From: Arctopsyche grandis
Taxonomy: Eukaryota > Arthropoda > Insecta > Trichoptera > Hydropsychidae
Assembly: GCF_051622035.1 (NCBI RefSeq)
Contig: NC_135367.1
Span: forward strand, 8,902,501 to 8,966,500
DNA: 64,000 nucleotides
Direction: 5' to 3'
Below are positions 33,200 through 47,575 of this stretch, piece after piece; position 1 is the stretch's first letter; every line of letters begins with the position of its first letter. A program made the position numbers and the translations under genes. Under the pieces are notes generated by a model. It ran no database searches. It was not told the DNA's origin and worked only from the letters and a program-made list of their open reading frames with translations.

Positions 33200-33545
33200 A
33201 ACGAGTGCACTTGAACAGATACAATACAATTAACATACATAAACATTTATATTATACAATGCGAATTCATACAAACATCCACAGTGACATCTATGGAGAA
33301 TTTTTTTTGCAGCATTTTATAATCAAATTGGCGAACCTCAAGACACTGAATAACTTGCGATTAGCAAGAATGATAGGAAAGGAGATGTCACTTTTTACAG
33401 GAAACGTTTCAATGAAAATCAGAAAAATTGGCGATAAGAAACGATCGACCGGAGTCTAAAACCAAGGTCTGGCCAGCAGCAGAACTCTAGTGGGACTCGA
33501 ACCTGTAACCACTCTACTCGAATTCATAATATGCTAACCACTAGT
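33200..33545 (-). mobile_element. tRNA-derived SINE copy
   Basis: Minus-strand order: ACTAGTGGTTAGCATATTAT, GGTTACAGGTTCGAGTCCC, TGGCCAGACCTTGG, ACTCCGGTCGATCG, TTTCATTGAAACG and CATAGATGTCACTG. The B-box is well kept. It resembles the copy at 10470-10830. Confidence 0.7.
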
Positions 33546-34684
33546 AAACGTCACTGGTTATGCATTGTGAACATAAAAAATCAAAATCTAACATAAACAC
33601 CTGAATTGAATTTCTGGAACGGTTTTTTGAATATATTATAAGTACTTCAAAATAAATGAATTTTTATTTTTTATGTACATATTTCTATTCAAAGGATTTC
33701 GTTTTTGTAATTCCTTAAAATAATTATTCTTTTAAGAATAAATTAAAATCTTATTGTACATATATTTACATACATAACTTCTCAAACATTGAAGATACCT
33801 ATGTACTTACATACATACATAATATAATATGAAAAAAAAAAAACAAATCCATTCAACTGAGCGTAATGACAAGGCCGAAATACGGCATTATTCAAATGGG
33901 TCACCAAACAATAATTCTCAGCGAAGTTTCAGTCAGGTGAACTTTCGCAAACTTCACACATTTAATTTAACTTTGTTCCCGGCTACGAAGTCTGCGACTT
34001 TCCTGAAAAATTGCATTAAGACCACGTTTTTTCATACCTCGTCGTCGGGCAGTGTGACCGAGCTTCCAATTTAATAATAATAAAGAAACAGAACGACCTG
34101 TATTATTTCTTTTTACGTAGCTGAATGTGAATCACTTCCTCGAAATTACACCTCGAATCTCGCCAGGTTATACATACATACATACATACGGAATATACAA
34201 AAAAAAAAACACAAGTTAAGACTTCTAAGCAGATTAAGGAGAGTCATCTTAATAAATTTGAAGAAAGTTTGCGGTGAAAAATTATTTAAATAATGCTCTA
34301 TTTTATATTCTTCGAAGGCGCCTTTTAAAAATTCGTTTTATTATGAAAATTTTCGGCGAGAGAATAAAGAATCGTTTTTCGGCGGAAAAACAAGGAGATC
34401 GTCTTCCTCGCGCGAGTCCTGGCCATTTTCGGATTTCAATAACACCCCACAAAGGATCGGAGACTAGACTTGATCCATCATAATATGTATTACGTTGCAG
34501 TTTTGAAGCCATCCCTTAACGGATAAAAACGCTTTTTAATTTCCCAGATTAGATCTACGTGAAAAAGGTCGAAAACATACTGCGTACCGCAAATTTCAAA
34601 GAAAAATCTCCGAACGAATGTCTGAAATAAAAAAATAAGAAATAGTATGAGAAAGGTTTTTTTTACAAGTGTTTTCATTCTTAA
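33546..34684. other. Intergenic, no gene supported
   Basis: A non-repeated stretch at about 33840-34160 and another at 34260-34680 are less AT-rich than average and hold short open frames on both strands (up to 81 residues), none with recognisable domains. Between them is an A-rich low-complexity run. Confidence 0.35.
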
Positions 34685-35304
<620 letters not shown>

Positions 35305-35365
35305 TTAAGAAGGCAAACTCTACTAATTCTATTCAGTAGGTTTTAAATGTAAACATTTAAACTAG

Positions 35366-35811
35366 TCATATATACATAATATCGCTATTCTGTGGGTCTG
35401 TGTGTGTGTCTGCGATAACGCTCGCCGTACTATAATAGTCGTTTCGATTCAACATACATATGTATGTAAGTCACAGCTAAACAAAATGTACGAATATAAC
35501 ACTGTTTGCCACCAATGTTTCCTCTAGGCAAGTCTCTGAGCATTTAGCGCCATGTATTGAAAATTTATTTAATTAATTAATTTTTCTATTGGTGTTTTAT
35601 ATTGTTTATATGTAGGTAGGTAAATAGTTTTTACCATTTTTTTTTCATATTAAACAATTAAATATAAATATTTAATTAAATATATTTAAAAGGTATTTGA
35701 AAAAAATTCGACCGCGTGCCGATCGACCACAGGACCGACACATTTTTTTTTTATTTAATAACTTAATATGCCAACACTCATGCCATGATATTTCATCGGG
35801 TACAAAACTAG
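35366..35811 (+). mobile_element. Helitron-like element, short form
   Basis: It begins TCATATATACATAATATCGC and ends TTTCATCGGGTACAAAACTAG, followed by T. It shares AACGCTCGCCGTACTATAAT, AATGTTTCCTCTAGGC and TCGACCGCGTGC with the longer element at 44203-45285. A TC start, a CTAG end and no target duplication fit a non-autonomous Helitron. Confidence 0.6.
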
Positions 35812-38800
35812 TATACATACATACATATAATAGTGATTAATAAATGTAAAAAAAGTGTAATTAAAAGTATGTAATGTGTGAAGTTGCAAGTGGGTGGCGT
35901 GAATGTCGTCGCGACCAGCCAGCTGTCATCACGTCGATTTGACAGACGATTATGATGAAATTTTGATGATTAAATTTCTCTAGAATCATGTTGGAGACTC
36001 TTGCTTACTTAATTATCAGCTAGCCACTGTATGTCAAGAAAATATCAAAACAGATTGGTTCAAAATCAGCTCAAAAAATTGGCAAATCAACAAATATCTA
36101 ATGAAACTAATAAAAACCTTATATATATTTAGAGGTAATTATATACCATCGTAAGATGAAATCAATGTACATGTATGTATGTATATATGTATTTATTTAT
36201 TTTTAATATACAAGTATACCACAGTGTATACAAGTATACACAGGCCATAAAATATGTAAATAAAAAATAATTAATCTGAAAATCTCATTTATTTTTTTTC
36301 TTTACACATATATAGATATTCATTATAACAGTGACAGTTTTACTATATCATTTTATTTTGTGTTTGTCTTCGACGTTTCGGTTTTTTTGAAATCGATGTA
36401 AATTTTTTTATAACCCATATTCCTGTTACAAAGCTTAAATTAAACAACTATATTTAATAATAATATAATTACAAATAATTACATTCATATCAACTACATA
36501 ACATTTGTTTATATGTATAATATATATTATTATACACAATCACACTATATTTGTATTATATAAAAATATTACAATATATATATATGTACGTAAATAATAA
36601 TTACATTAGGGACTTGTCCCAATTACTATATAATAATAATAATAAAAATATGACAATTATGATCGATAATAGTTCTTTTTGCAAAATTATAAGCTAAACA
36701 CAGTTCGAAATTAACACTTTGAGGTAAATTGATCAAATCAACACATATGTACATATGTATATATATCGAAAAAGATTAATCGAATGATGCACTATTTATT
36801 AATCGGTTTAGGATTGTAATTAAACTAGGGACAGTGAGTTTGAGAACTTTTTGAGAGCAAGTCAAAAGTTGGTAACTAAAAGGTGAAAAGAAATTAGAGT
36901 AGAGCAAAAGTTAAAAAAAAAAAATGAAACAAATTGACAATCGTTACTGTCGAAGCTTTTTTTCATATTACATAAATATGCAATTTTATAATAATTTTTA
37001 ACATTAAATGTGTAAAATAAAATTTTGATTATCAAAATATGGAACACTTCAAAAATTTCTGGCTAAATTCTATCTACATTATTGTTTTTAATTATATACG
37101 ATTTGAACGGATGCTAAAAGCACTTGCCTATAAAATTTTCAATAATACACGCCGATCCGTCTCTAGCTAAAATTCAGTTAAAAAGATTTTTATAATACTT
37201 CATCCATCGAAGACAAAGCATTGTGAGAAAATACGACAGATTTGATCTCTGATCATTTTTTTATCGATTAGGTAAGCAAATTTTTGATAAATTTTTTTCT
37301 CATCCGGAAAACTAATCCTGGATTTAAAATAACTGAATTTCTGTAATAAGGCAGATCTCGCTTAACAAATGGATCGTTTTTTAATTGACGCCTTTACTTC
37401 TCAAACTTTCATGAACTCACGGTTTAGTTAATCCACTTCGTAGCCGTGCGCCCACCGGTGGGCGCTTTAGCTAGGTCGAAATTACCACGCGCTCGCCAGT
37501 GGGCGCTGTTGATACACCTTAAACGAAGCTAAATTACTTTTGGTGTATTTATAACGACATTTATGAATAGTTTTCAAAACAAATCTGTATTTTTCATTAT
37601 TTTTTGAATACTTTCGATAGAGGTGTCTACATAAAAGTGCGGCGATGAAGTGGTTAGCATTCGTCAAAAAATAAGCATGGCTGAAAATAACTTTTCATTG
37701 TCTAAACTTTTTTTTTTAAATTTAATCTTCAATACAATTGCTTAAGTTTCGGTTAGCGAATCGACAACTGCATTCAAAATTAATTCGTTACAACGAGAGC
37801 TGCCTAATAAATTGATTTATTTTTACATATAATTGAACCCGATAAGGCAAAAACACCGAATTGCACCGAAATAATTTTGTGCATACACTATCGTATTATA
37901 CACATAGCAAAATAATAGTAATAGTAATATAATTAACTACTTACGTATTAGTTTTTAACATTTCTTTTAATTAATCATAATTATTATATTTAACTACGTT
38001 ACTTGTCAAGAAGCACACCATTCGAATTATAATAAATAATGAAAGTAATAGTCACGCACAATTTTCGATAGCAAAATATAAGTACACAAACACCAATTCA
38101 TCAAATAGCTTTGTGTATAATAACTTTACAAATTGTACGAAATCAGACTTACTGTTTAAAAAAAAAGTCGAAAATTCATATGTACACGTATCTAGTATGT
38201 AGAGCAGATGTTTTTCATATTATTTTATTCGGTAAGAGACGAAACAAAATTTCAATAAAAATGAAGCCTTATAAATACATTTTATGGCACAATCTTATTT
38301 AAATTTTATTTATTAGCTGTAGATAAAAAAGAGGTATTTTAAATCATACGGAATTCAGTTTGAAAATTATATAGAGATGTGGTCCTCCAGTTTCGGTCAG
38401 AATTCATAATCATATATATGTATATATAATTTAAAATATTTATTGACATATCATCATAAGCACCATACATTTAAAACATGCACAATAATAATAATAAAAA
38501 AAAATTGTAAACACACAAGACTGGCGCACTAAATATCGAAATTGCGAAAAGGACGGATCAATCCAATCGTGCAAATTCGATATTGTCTACACAATTTATC
38601 ATAAATTAGACCAGAATCGTACGCGATATTAGTAAAAATAATGAACACTTTTTTAATGAAAAAATTTCAATATTGATTTTTTTTTCTAATATTAAAATAC
38701 CACAATTGAAACGAATCGAATCGTATAAAAATCGAGTGTTCCGAATAATATTCATAATATGTATATTAAGCACTTTTTTATAGGGTAATTCTATGTATGA

Positions 38801-41588
38801 AAGGAAACGTAAATATTCATCACCGAAACTCAATAATTGATAGGTTTTTTTTTTTACTAAAATAAATATATAAAAATTTGTATTATATTTTTATTTAAAA
38901 TTATTTCAAATATCAAAGCTTTAAATCCTTGGCCATATTTTTAATGTAATTAAAATAAAATAAGTAAAGTATATAGTGGGGGGAATGAGTATTTGAAGAT
39001 GTCGAATTCAATTTTGACGGAATTATCATTTTTGCACCTTAAAATGCTGATTTCTCCCGCAAAACAAAACCTATCATAATATAATTAGTTTAGAAATAAA
39101 GTCAAAGAGTTGAAGCTTTATTTTTGGCAATAATTTAAAGTAAAATTCATAAGCAAAATTTTTTTATGCGTATTTTAGTGAAAAAACTGCGTGTTTTGGG
39201 TCATGTTGGTGAATTCCGTTACCTTATGTATAAAATTGCGTGAAGAAAATGTTTTTCATTACGACCTTACGCTAAAAGAAAAAAAGATTCTTAAACTTGC
39301 AATTATTATTACATGTAATTATTTTAATGTATTGAGATCTTTGAGGCTGCGGCGGCTGTAACGTCAAAAGTGCACGTGTTAAAGTGCACTCGTTTAATTC
39401 AATTCATTTACTGAACTGCACGTATATGCATGTAAATGCAGTCAACATGAATAAAATCACCCGTTTTGTGAAAATCGTTTCATCTATGTATATTTATTAT
39501 ATGTGTACGTTTTTTTTATATACTTAAAACTTGCTATAATAAAAATGACTAAATACATAACTGAACGGCATTTTCATTCATTTACATAATAATTGACTAA
39601 TATTCGTTATTTTTTTTTCACATTATCGTAATTTTTAGCTTAGCGACATAAAGTCTATGACTTTCACGTGGTAATATATGTATATATATATATATATTTT
39701 GAGCTTACAACTTAGTACAAAAGTTCACTTATAAAAAGAGCTTTAAGCGTGACGTACACGTCTCGTGTATTTATCACAAATAAACCAGGAAATGTATCCA
39801 TCGAATACGAATAAAACTTTACACTAAATAAAATATATATATTATATATATGTATATACAAACACGCATACAGAAACACGCACACTGTAATAAGTTCACA
39901 CAAAAAATCCACCAGAAATCAGTGAAAACATCAATCGAATCAAACTGTTTCTCACTTAAATTGTTCCGAGCATGAACTGACATGATATTTTCCTTCAAAG
40001 TTTAAACGCAATGCAAAGGTAAGGTTTCAGGTAATTTAATTGACTTCTGATGCTTTATATTAGTGTGTATGTGTATATATTAATTGCGACGTCATACATA
40101 TAATAAAAGATATTTTTTAAATGTGTTGTAAGTTTGCGAACAAAATTGTGTAAAATAAATAGAAAATAGCACATTCTTTAAAAGTAATATTTTGAATCGC
40201 ATTGTGAATTGAAGCTTTCCTCAACCTGAAACAATAAAACAAAATAAATTAATTAATATATTGAATATTTTTTATGTATTATAATTGTAAAAATATAAAT
40301 GTTGATAAATATACTTAAATAAAAAAAATCTTATTATGTCATATAATATTTTGGAGTTTTACCAGTATGCCTATACAACCCTTATTGATGGTTAGGTTAT
40401 GTTCGTTATATATTATGTATATTAATTAGATTTTATCAAAGTGAGTCTATTCAACGAATAATTAAACCTAATCTTGTTTAAGGACATTCTGGTAAAATCC
40501 AAATATTCACAGTAAATATGTACATCTGAACTTGTTTTTAATGAACACTGAATGAAATATGGAAATAAGGGTAATTATGAGCAAACAAAAAAATAATCAT
40601 TTTTCAGACAAATCACTTCCTTTCAGTGCAAAATGGTTAAATATTGACGATTGCATAAGTTCGTGTCCGATTTTCATAGATTGCAACTATAAAAAAACGG
40701 TCAAGAACTTATGTAATCATATATTTTGTCATGATTTGGCTAAATTGAGCTGGATATGCAATTTAGTTCCCGTTTTCATATTCTGTCAAAGCACATTGGA
40801 AACTTTTTCAAAATAATGTCACATTTTTTTTGCCAATGTAATAAGTTACTGTACAAAAGTAGTAACTTCATATTTAATTCAATATCAATTCGTTTCTATA
40901 AAACTATTCTAAAAGGTATTGAATTGATTAAAATGAATTATGAAATTGCTTTATCTTTATGTTTAATATTATAAATTCTTTTGACTTGTTGGTCACTTTA
41001 AAAGACTACCCTAAACAATTAGGGATTGCAGAATTATCGCCATTACGTTTTAAGACCATGACAATTAATTTTATAAATAATTATTTTCTACAACTTCACC
41101 GATTAAAAATGTTGACTTTTAATTTAAAACGAAGTTTAATCATGTATTTCAAACTAAATATCAAGTTCTTTTAACCACTTCATCGCCATAGGCGTACCGG
41201 TCTGCGCTTCTTCGTATTTAAGGCTATGGCTCGAAATTAATTTGGGTTTCTTCACAGCGACATCTAAAAATATCCTGTGAAACTAATGAAATTGAAAAAA
41301 AGTCAATATTTTTCGTTAGTTTGTGATATATTCAAGAGGTAGTGTCAAGAGTTGCAAACAATTCAACTAACAAAAACAATTTGCTGATTACATTTCAGTA
41401 CTAGCGATAGCCTATTTAAAACTACCGAGAGATGAATTGTGACCAAAACCGGTAAAACCGGCTTCGGTAGTCCGGTATTAGAATCCTTCATAAATACCAC
41501 TAGTTGAAATGTCAACGAGAAAAGCATTAATAGAAAATGAAATTTAAAAAACGAACTTAAATTTGAAAGACAGTAAAAATAAGAATAA
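35812..41588. other. Long AT-rich gene-free stretch
   Basis: About 5.8 kb without a believable coding frame. It holds many ACATATGTATGT-type runs and A/T tracts. At 37428-37660 there is a possible small piggyBac-like MITE: TTAATCCACTTCGTAGCCG on the left and, on the other strand, CTAACCACTTCATCGCCG on the right; a lone TTAACCACTTCATCGCC occurs at about 41172. The palindrome GCGCCCACCGGTGGGCGC lies at 37448-37465. The rest could be intergenic or a long intron. Confidence 0.4.
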
Positions 41589-41800
41589 CTAGTGTTGTGC
41601 CCGTTGATTTCAACTGGTGGCATATACTATATAAATAAAGTATAAGGTAATTTATAGGCACGCGCTTGTTAATGCGCTTGTTCACCCGTTCTAAATGATG
41701 AATTAATGTGTGTGTCAGATGCGCAGCGCATCTGACATTGACGTCACCCGTTCCAAGTTAGGTGCTCAATATCAGGAGCACATGTCAGACGCTCCACCCC
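41589..41800 (-). mobile_element. Helitron-like element, 3' part
   Basis: On the minus strand it ends CAGTTGAAATCAACGGGCAC, AACACTAG. GTAATTTATAGGCACGCGC and a CTCAATATCAGGAGCACAT segment match the element at 53578-53859 read on the same sense. The upstream boundary is not clear. Confidence 0.5.
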
Positions 41801-41910
41801 CCCCCACTTCCCCTACACCCCACTTCCCTGCGTCTCCTCGGCATGATAAGTCGCCACGACACTTCTCTATAGCGAATGCTTAAAATGTACCTATTGGTCA
41901 GAATCGTTCT

Positions 41911-42229
41911 CCGTGACGAACCAGAATGTTAAATTACAGAAAACGCAAATATCGGAAGGCAAAGATCGAAAATCGAAAGATCAAAAAAAGGGTGCATGGT
42001 AAACGGTACATACTCACTTAATTTGCGCGAGCAGGATACAACAGGAACAAGAGGAAAAGCCTGTTCCTCTTGTTCCTGTTGTACCCTGCTCGCGCAAATT
42101 AAGTGAGTATGTACCGTTTACCATGCACACTTTTTTTTTGATATTTCGACTTAAGATCATTCAATTTTCGATCTTTGCCTTTCGATATTTGTGTTTTCTG
42201 TAATTTAACATTCTGGCTCGTCACGTAGA
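41911..42229. mobile_element. Near-perfect foldback element, ~155-bp arms
   Basis: The sequence is a long palindrome centred near 42060. Arms match from the outer CCAGAATGTTAAATTACAG through GGCAAAGATCGAAAATCGA, ATGGTAAACGGTACATACTC and TTAATTTGCGCGAGCAGG to the centre ACAGGAACAAGAGG. The spacer is only a few bases. Mismatches are rare except near the A-rich and T-rich runs. It has no coding sequence and no clear target duplication. Any transcript would fold into a hairpin of about 150 base pairs. Confidence 0.85.
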
Positions 42230-44202
42230 CCCTGGTCAGAATGTATCGTAGTTGCTCTAATTGGTTAAACGATTTAGTCCACGTGGACCACTTCACGCTG
42301 ATTGGTTGTGCGCTTTGTTCACGTATATTTATATGTATTAAATATCTCAAGGCACAACATATACTATGGTATTTTTAAAATATAGTCTTGATTAGCTGTA
42401 CCTTGTGAGTCTATCAGAATTTTGCTTTAAAGATTCGATATTTCAATATAAAATTTATATTATACACTTGTTTTTTAAAACTATTCGGTATTGACGTACA
42501 CGTAAGCTCAACAATGTAATTAAAAACGGTGAAGATAAGTAACCTTTAGTGAAAATAAATGGAAAAATGAAACCGCAAGCAGTCCCCCTCATCGACGTAG
42601 CGCATAAGACGAGATGTGCTTAATTGGGTGTCTAACGCGATTTGTAAAATATTTTACGCGGAAAAATGGGAAAACCAGCTTTCTGGGCGGCAGGTTGACA
42701 GGGCCGTACTCTTAAATAATTACTGAGCATAAAGGGCTCGCCGGAGCGGCAAATTCGACCGCTTAGAAAACAATTAGAGTGGATAAAAATCTGCAAACCC
42801 AGTCAAAATAACCCATTTTTTAAACTTTCTTCAGACCGACGACGTATAATTTAATTTCCCTCCCCTTCCGAACCTCCCCCCACGTCTCCACCCCACAGCT
42901 TCCACTGTGGCAGAGTCTGATGAGGTTTTTCGCTCAAATGAGCTCACTATTATTTTGTGTTTGAAAAGGTGGCTAAAAATTGGGCAATATTGTACTCAAT
43001 GATGGCCATCAATTAGAATTCAATTGCCACTCTGACCTATTTGCCGAGCAAATAAATCCGGCAGCCCTAAAATAGTCCACCCCCTTTCCCTGTTCGTGTA
43101 GTTTGTATGTGTATTTTTGGTATTGGAAAAACTAGGTTTTCTATAAATATATACGTATTTTTCCCTTACATAATACCGGTTAGCTCACAGTTGTCTTACA
43201 TTTGAATTGAAAGTCCCCTTCTCCACTACTCGCACAAAGTACAGAATAGAGACATTAGGTCCAGAGAACAAAATTTCTCAGCTTTCTCCCCTACCGGGTT
43301 ACTAGAACATTCCTCCTATCGAAATATATATTTTTAGAACAGAATCGAGAGTAGCCCAAATTATACGGATATTCTCATTGTATGTATGTATGTATGTTCA
43401 AATATGCGAGCTTTTTGAATAGAATTGTAGATACCTAATCATTTGTATTATAGAGTTTGAACAACTATCTACGTACATATAACGAGTTATATTATATAAA
43501 TTGTACAATAGAAATGTACCCAAAAAATAGTCTGTATCCACAGAAATAACAAATATAAATTTATTTAATATTATTAAAGTTAATTATGATAATTTTTCAT
43601 GAAACTTGGTATGTCGAGCCTCTTTGTGATTACTATTTTTCTTACGGAAAATCTCTATACATATTTCGAAATAAGGCTGAAATGTCTCGCGGTCTAAATT
43701 CTAGACTCTTAAATGAAATTCATATTCGTATTCGATCATAAAAATTTTACTACCTCTCACGCATCTAACAGTTTTATTTTTCGTTTTCACACTAGAAAAA
43801 TACGTAGTTTCAGTGTGAAAAAAATATTAGCAAAATATACATACATACATATGCAAAATTGATAAAAACACAACGGGCATTGATACTGAATACATATCGT
43901 ATATACCAAGTATAATAGAATGTGTAATTGATGAACAATTAAATATTGTATCAATGGTGATAAATTGGGTGGTTTCGGAAACAAGTTGAAATATGATTTG
44001 AAATAAAGCTACAATACGAATAGTAATAATTAATTGGAATCGGAACTGAAACAGAAACCGGGAATCGGAACTGAAACTGATCTCTAAGAACAACATATGA
44101 TCCTGGTATTCTAAAATTTGTTATTTTGAAATCTCCATACTTGTCAACGCGTCCGCCACATACCCACATACATACATACATACATCGAGTCCATTTTAAT
44201 CA
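42230..44202. other. Gene-free; GC-richer block at 42.56-43.1 kb
   Basis: About 42560-43100 is non-repeated and more GC-rich than its surroundings, with TTTTACGCGGAAAAATGGG and a CT-rich stretch (about 42855-42900) but no open frame of note. The remainder is AT-rich with microsatellite-like ACATACAT runs. Confidence 0.35.
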
Positions 44203-45285
44203 TCATATGTATATAATATATATATATATATATAATATCGCTACTCTGAGATAACGCTCGCCGTACTATAATAGTCGTTTCGATTCGACATCAATATGTA
44301 TGTCACAGCTAAAACAATGCAAAAAAAAAGATATATACGAATATAGTACTAATATAATAACAAAAGAAAAAAACTTGTATATATACTGTTTGCTATCAAT
44401 GTTTCCTCTAGGCTAATAGACGGCGCATTTACGCTAATAGAATTCTCTGAGCATTTAGGGAAATCTATTGAAAATTAATTTGTTTAATTAATTGTTCTAT
44501 TGGTGTTTTATATTGTTTATATGTGGATAGGTAGTTTTCACCATTTTTTTGTCATATTAAAAAATTAAATATAAATATTAAATAGTTAAATATAAATATT
44601 AAATAGTAGTAAATGTTTCGATTTGACATACATATGTATACACGTCACAGCTAAACAAAACGTACGAATATAATAACAAAAGAAAAAAACTTCTATATAT
44701 ACTGTTTGCTACCAATGTTTCCTCTAGGCTAATAGACGGCGCATTTACGCTAATAGAATTCTCTGAGCATTTAGGGAAATGTATTGAAAAATTATTTATT
44801 TAATTAATTTTTCTATTGGTATTTTATATTGTTTATATGTGGATAGGTAGTTTTCACCATTTTTTTGTCATATTAAAAAATTAAATATAAATATTAAATA
44901 GTTAAATATAAATATTAAATAGTGGTAAATGTTTCGATTCGACATACATATACACGTCACAGCTAAACAAACGAATATAATTACAAAAGAAAAAACTTCT
45001 ATATATACTGTTTGTCACCAATGTTTCCTCTAGGCAAGTATTGAAAATTAATTTAATTAATTAATTTTTCTATTGGTGTTTTATATTGTTTATATGTTTA
45101 TATATTATTGTTTATGTATATGTAGGTAAATAGTTTTTACCATTCAACAATTAAATATAAATATTAAATTAAATATATTTAAAAGGTATTTGAAGAAAAA
45201 AATTCGACCGCGTGCAGATCGACACATTTATTTTTTCCTTTAATAACTTAATATGTCAATGATATTTCATCGGGTATAACACTAG
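44203..45285 (+). mobile_element. Helitron-like element with internal tandem repeats
   Basis: It starts TCATATGTATATAATATATA and ends TTTCATCGGGTATAACACTAG, followed by T. Inside, a unit of about 320-340 bp is repeated: 44277-44614, 44615-44930 and a third, shorter unit from 44931. Each starts GTTTCGATT and holds AATGTTTCCTCTAGGC. The relative at 35366-35811 has one unit. No replicase frame is present, so it is non-autonomous. Confidence 0.65.
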
Positions 45286-45479
45286 TGTATATGATTATTG
45301 TATATGATTATTGGTATAAAAAGGTATTCGTTGCGTTGAAATATTTATAAAAATTGTCAATTATGTACATATATGTCAACGTTCGATAGCTATACAGTAT
45401 GTAGTTGGAAGAGGTGAGTCGACACCCTATAAATAAAACATAAACACAAAGACGCTAACTAAAAATAAGAAGAGAAATG

Positions 45480-46110
45480 AATTCCGGACATAAGAAAACG
45501 GGGGCGCGTAAAAAGCGAGTTCGGCGAAACTGGGCGAGTGCGAAATGGCACGTCGATTTTCGCACGCAAAGTTAGCGTACGAACACTCGTTCGTTCGCTG
45601 GAGATATCGCATGGAGAGAGAGAGGAGAGAAGGCACATTTCAATGGGGAAAAGCGTTTCAGTCGACGAATCTTCACCGCGGCGCCGGCTCGGGGCGTCGC
45701 CCCCACCCCGGAAGAGCGCCCCCATGTGGGGGCTCCGCCCCCGGCCGCGAGACAACCCCCCAGATCTGGCGGCGCCGCGTCGGTCAGCCACTGGGGCCAT
45801 CTATCTCCCGATGCTTTAAGAGCCCCCGTTATCTGTGGACCACGTGAAGAAGCTTCCCAGATATAGCACGGGAGGGTTCCAGGGCTGACAATGGGGTGGG
45901 GGTGACTTTCGGTGGGGGCGCCGGCCTCCTGCGTCATCCCCTGCGATTCCCCTGCGATGGAGGGGGAATCGTAAAATTTGATAGAATTAATAATAATAAA
46001 ATAAACCATTGCCACCGAAATCTGACTTCGGGATAAAATCGTACGAGGAGTCTCCCGCCCGACTCCCACCCGTCATCACCCCTTCCTGTGGAACTGTCAG
46101 CGATTAATAA
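45480..46110. other. GC-rich island in AT-rich DNA
   Basis: The core (45660-45960) is very rich in G, C and CpG, unlike anything else in the window except the aurA coding region. It includes GCGGCGCCGGCTCGGGGCGTC and GGGGGCTCCGCCCCCGG. Overlapping open frames exist on both strands but conflict, lack known domains and are what GC-rich DNA gives by chance. It might be a promoter/first-exon island or a foreign insertion. Confidence 0.45.
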
Positions 46111-46269
46111 AAGCGATAATTTTAATATAATATGCGTGAATTCGTTATGGCTTATGTAAAATCGGGAAATATTACAACGGATTCGCATTGGATACAAATT
46201 TACAATTGTATTCATTATACATATAAGTAGCCTTGAAAGCTTGTATGTAAGAGCTGTGCAATTGGTTTC

Positions 46270-47575
46270 TGGAATATTATAAAAAATAAAAAACCTCGAT
46301 TCTCTAGAGTAAAAGTACTATTTCCGGTTCAGATAAAAACATTTAAAAAATATAAGCTTATAAAAATTATTATTTATATTACATGTAAAAAAATTTCAGT
46401 CCAATTTAGTTAGCGGCTTGTGAGATAATTGAATTCAAAAACTTAAAAAAAGAGGCACCTATAAGGGGAGGTACCATTTTCAGTCAACTTAAAAATTTGA
46501 AAAAAAATTACGTCGTGTCGATAACAATTTCAGTAACCGATACTAAGTTTCAGTTCGATAGGACTAATGGTGTTTAAAATATCTCCAAAATACATAGACA
46601 CACACACATTTTTTCTAGATCAAGAATCGTGATCAGTAATAGATCGAATCAGTCAAAATCTCGAGTTCGAATTTTCGCATGATCACAAAACTTCATCTAT
46701 TGTTACTACGTATGTATAATAAATAAAGAAAAAAAACTTTTTGAATGATTTGATATGTAATGTTAATAATTTTAACCTACGTATACTTGAGTTCTAATGG
46801 GAGATTTTGATCATTAATGTATGTACATATGTAGGTTTGCCCATTGAGCTTACAAAAACTTATGCCATAACAATTTACATATATGTACATATACAGCCCC
46901 AATTCTTTTAAAATATTATGGGTGTATATTGATTATTTACTGCAAATTATGTTGAGATTGAAAAAAATATATGTATTTTTTTTATTGCCTTACATGTGAG
47001 TTTTTTTACTTTTTATAATATATGTATATATTAAATAATAAATATACACAGAATATCAATTTTAATATTGATGGCGTTTAATATTTATGTTTTAATTAAA
47101 ACTATATATGAAATTTTTGTTCAATACGCATAAAGGTTTCTGAGAAAAACATAAAGACCTCGATTCTCTAGAGTAAATGTACTACTTACGGTTGAGGTAA
47201 AAATAATTAAAAAATATTATTGTTTAAAATTTATAATTTCTAGTACATGTAAAAAAATTCAGTAGAACCGGTTGAGCAGTTTCGGAGATAATTAAATCTA
47301 AAAAACACTTAAAAAAGTGGATACCTATAAGAGATGGTACCAATTCCGGTCAACTTAAAAATTTACATCATATCGATTAGCATTTCAGAAACCGATACTA
47401 AGTTTCAGTTCGATCCCCAAAATACACAGAAAACACGCACAAACTTTTTACTAGATCATGAAAACGTGTTCAGGGATCGATTCCGAGTTCAAATCAGTCA
47501 AAATTGAGTTCGAATATTCGCATGATCACAAAACTTCATCTATTGTTACTACATACATAGATAAAGTAAAAATCT
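46270..47575. repeat. Two direct copies of an unknown repeat
   Basis: About 46285-46715 and 47155-47565 are diverged direct repeats, sharing CCTCGATTCTCTAGAGTAAA, ACCGATACTAAGTTTCAGTT and TTCGCATGATCACAAAACTT, CATCTATTGTTACTAC. The last part also lies inside the hAT element at about 4150-4195. The phrasing at their centre is like the 3' regions of some LINEs, but no coding part is attached. Confidence 0.55.

Noticed and set aside
45459-46069. Open frames of 90-165 residues in the GC-rich island
   Set aside because: Several frames on both strands overlap, none has a domain, and GC-rich DNA has few stops by chance.
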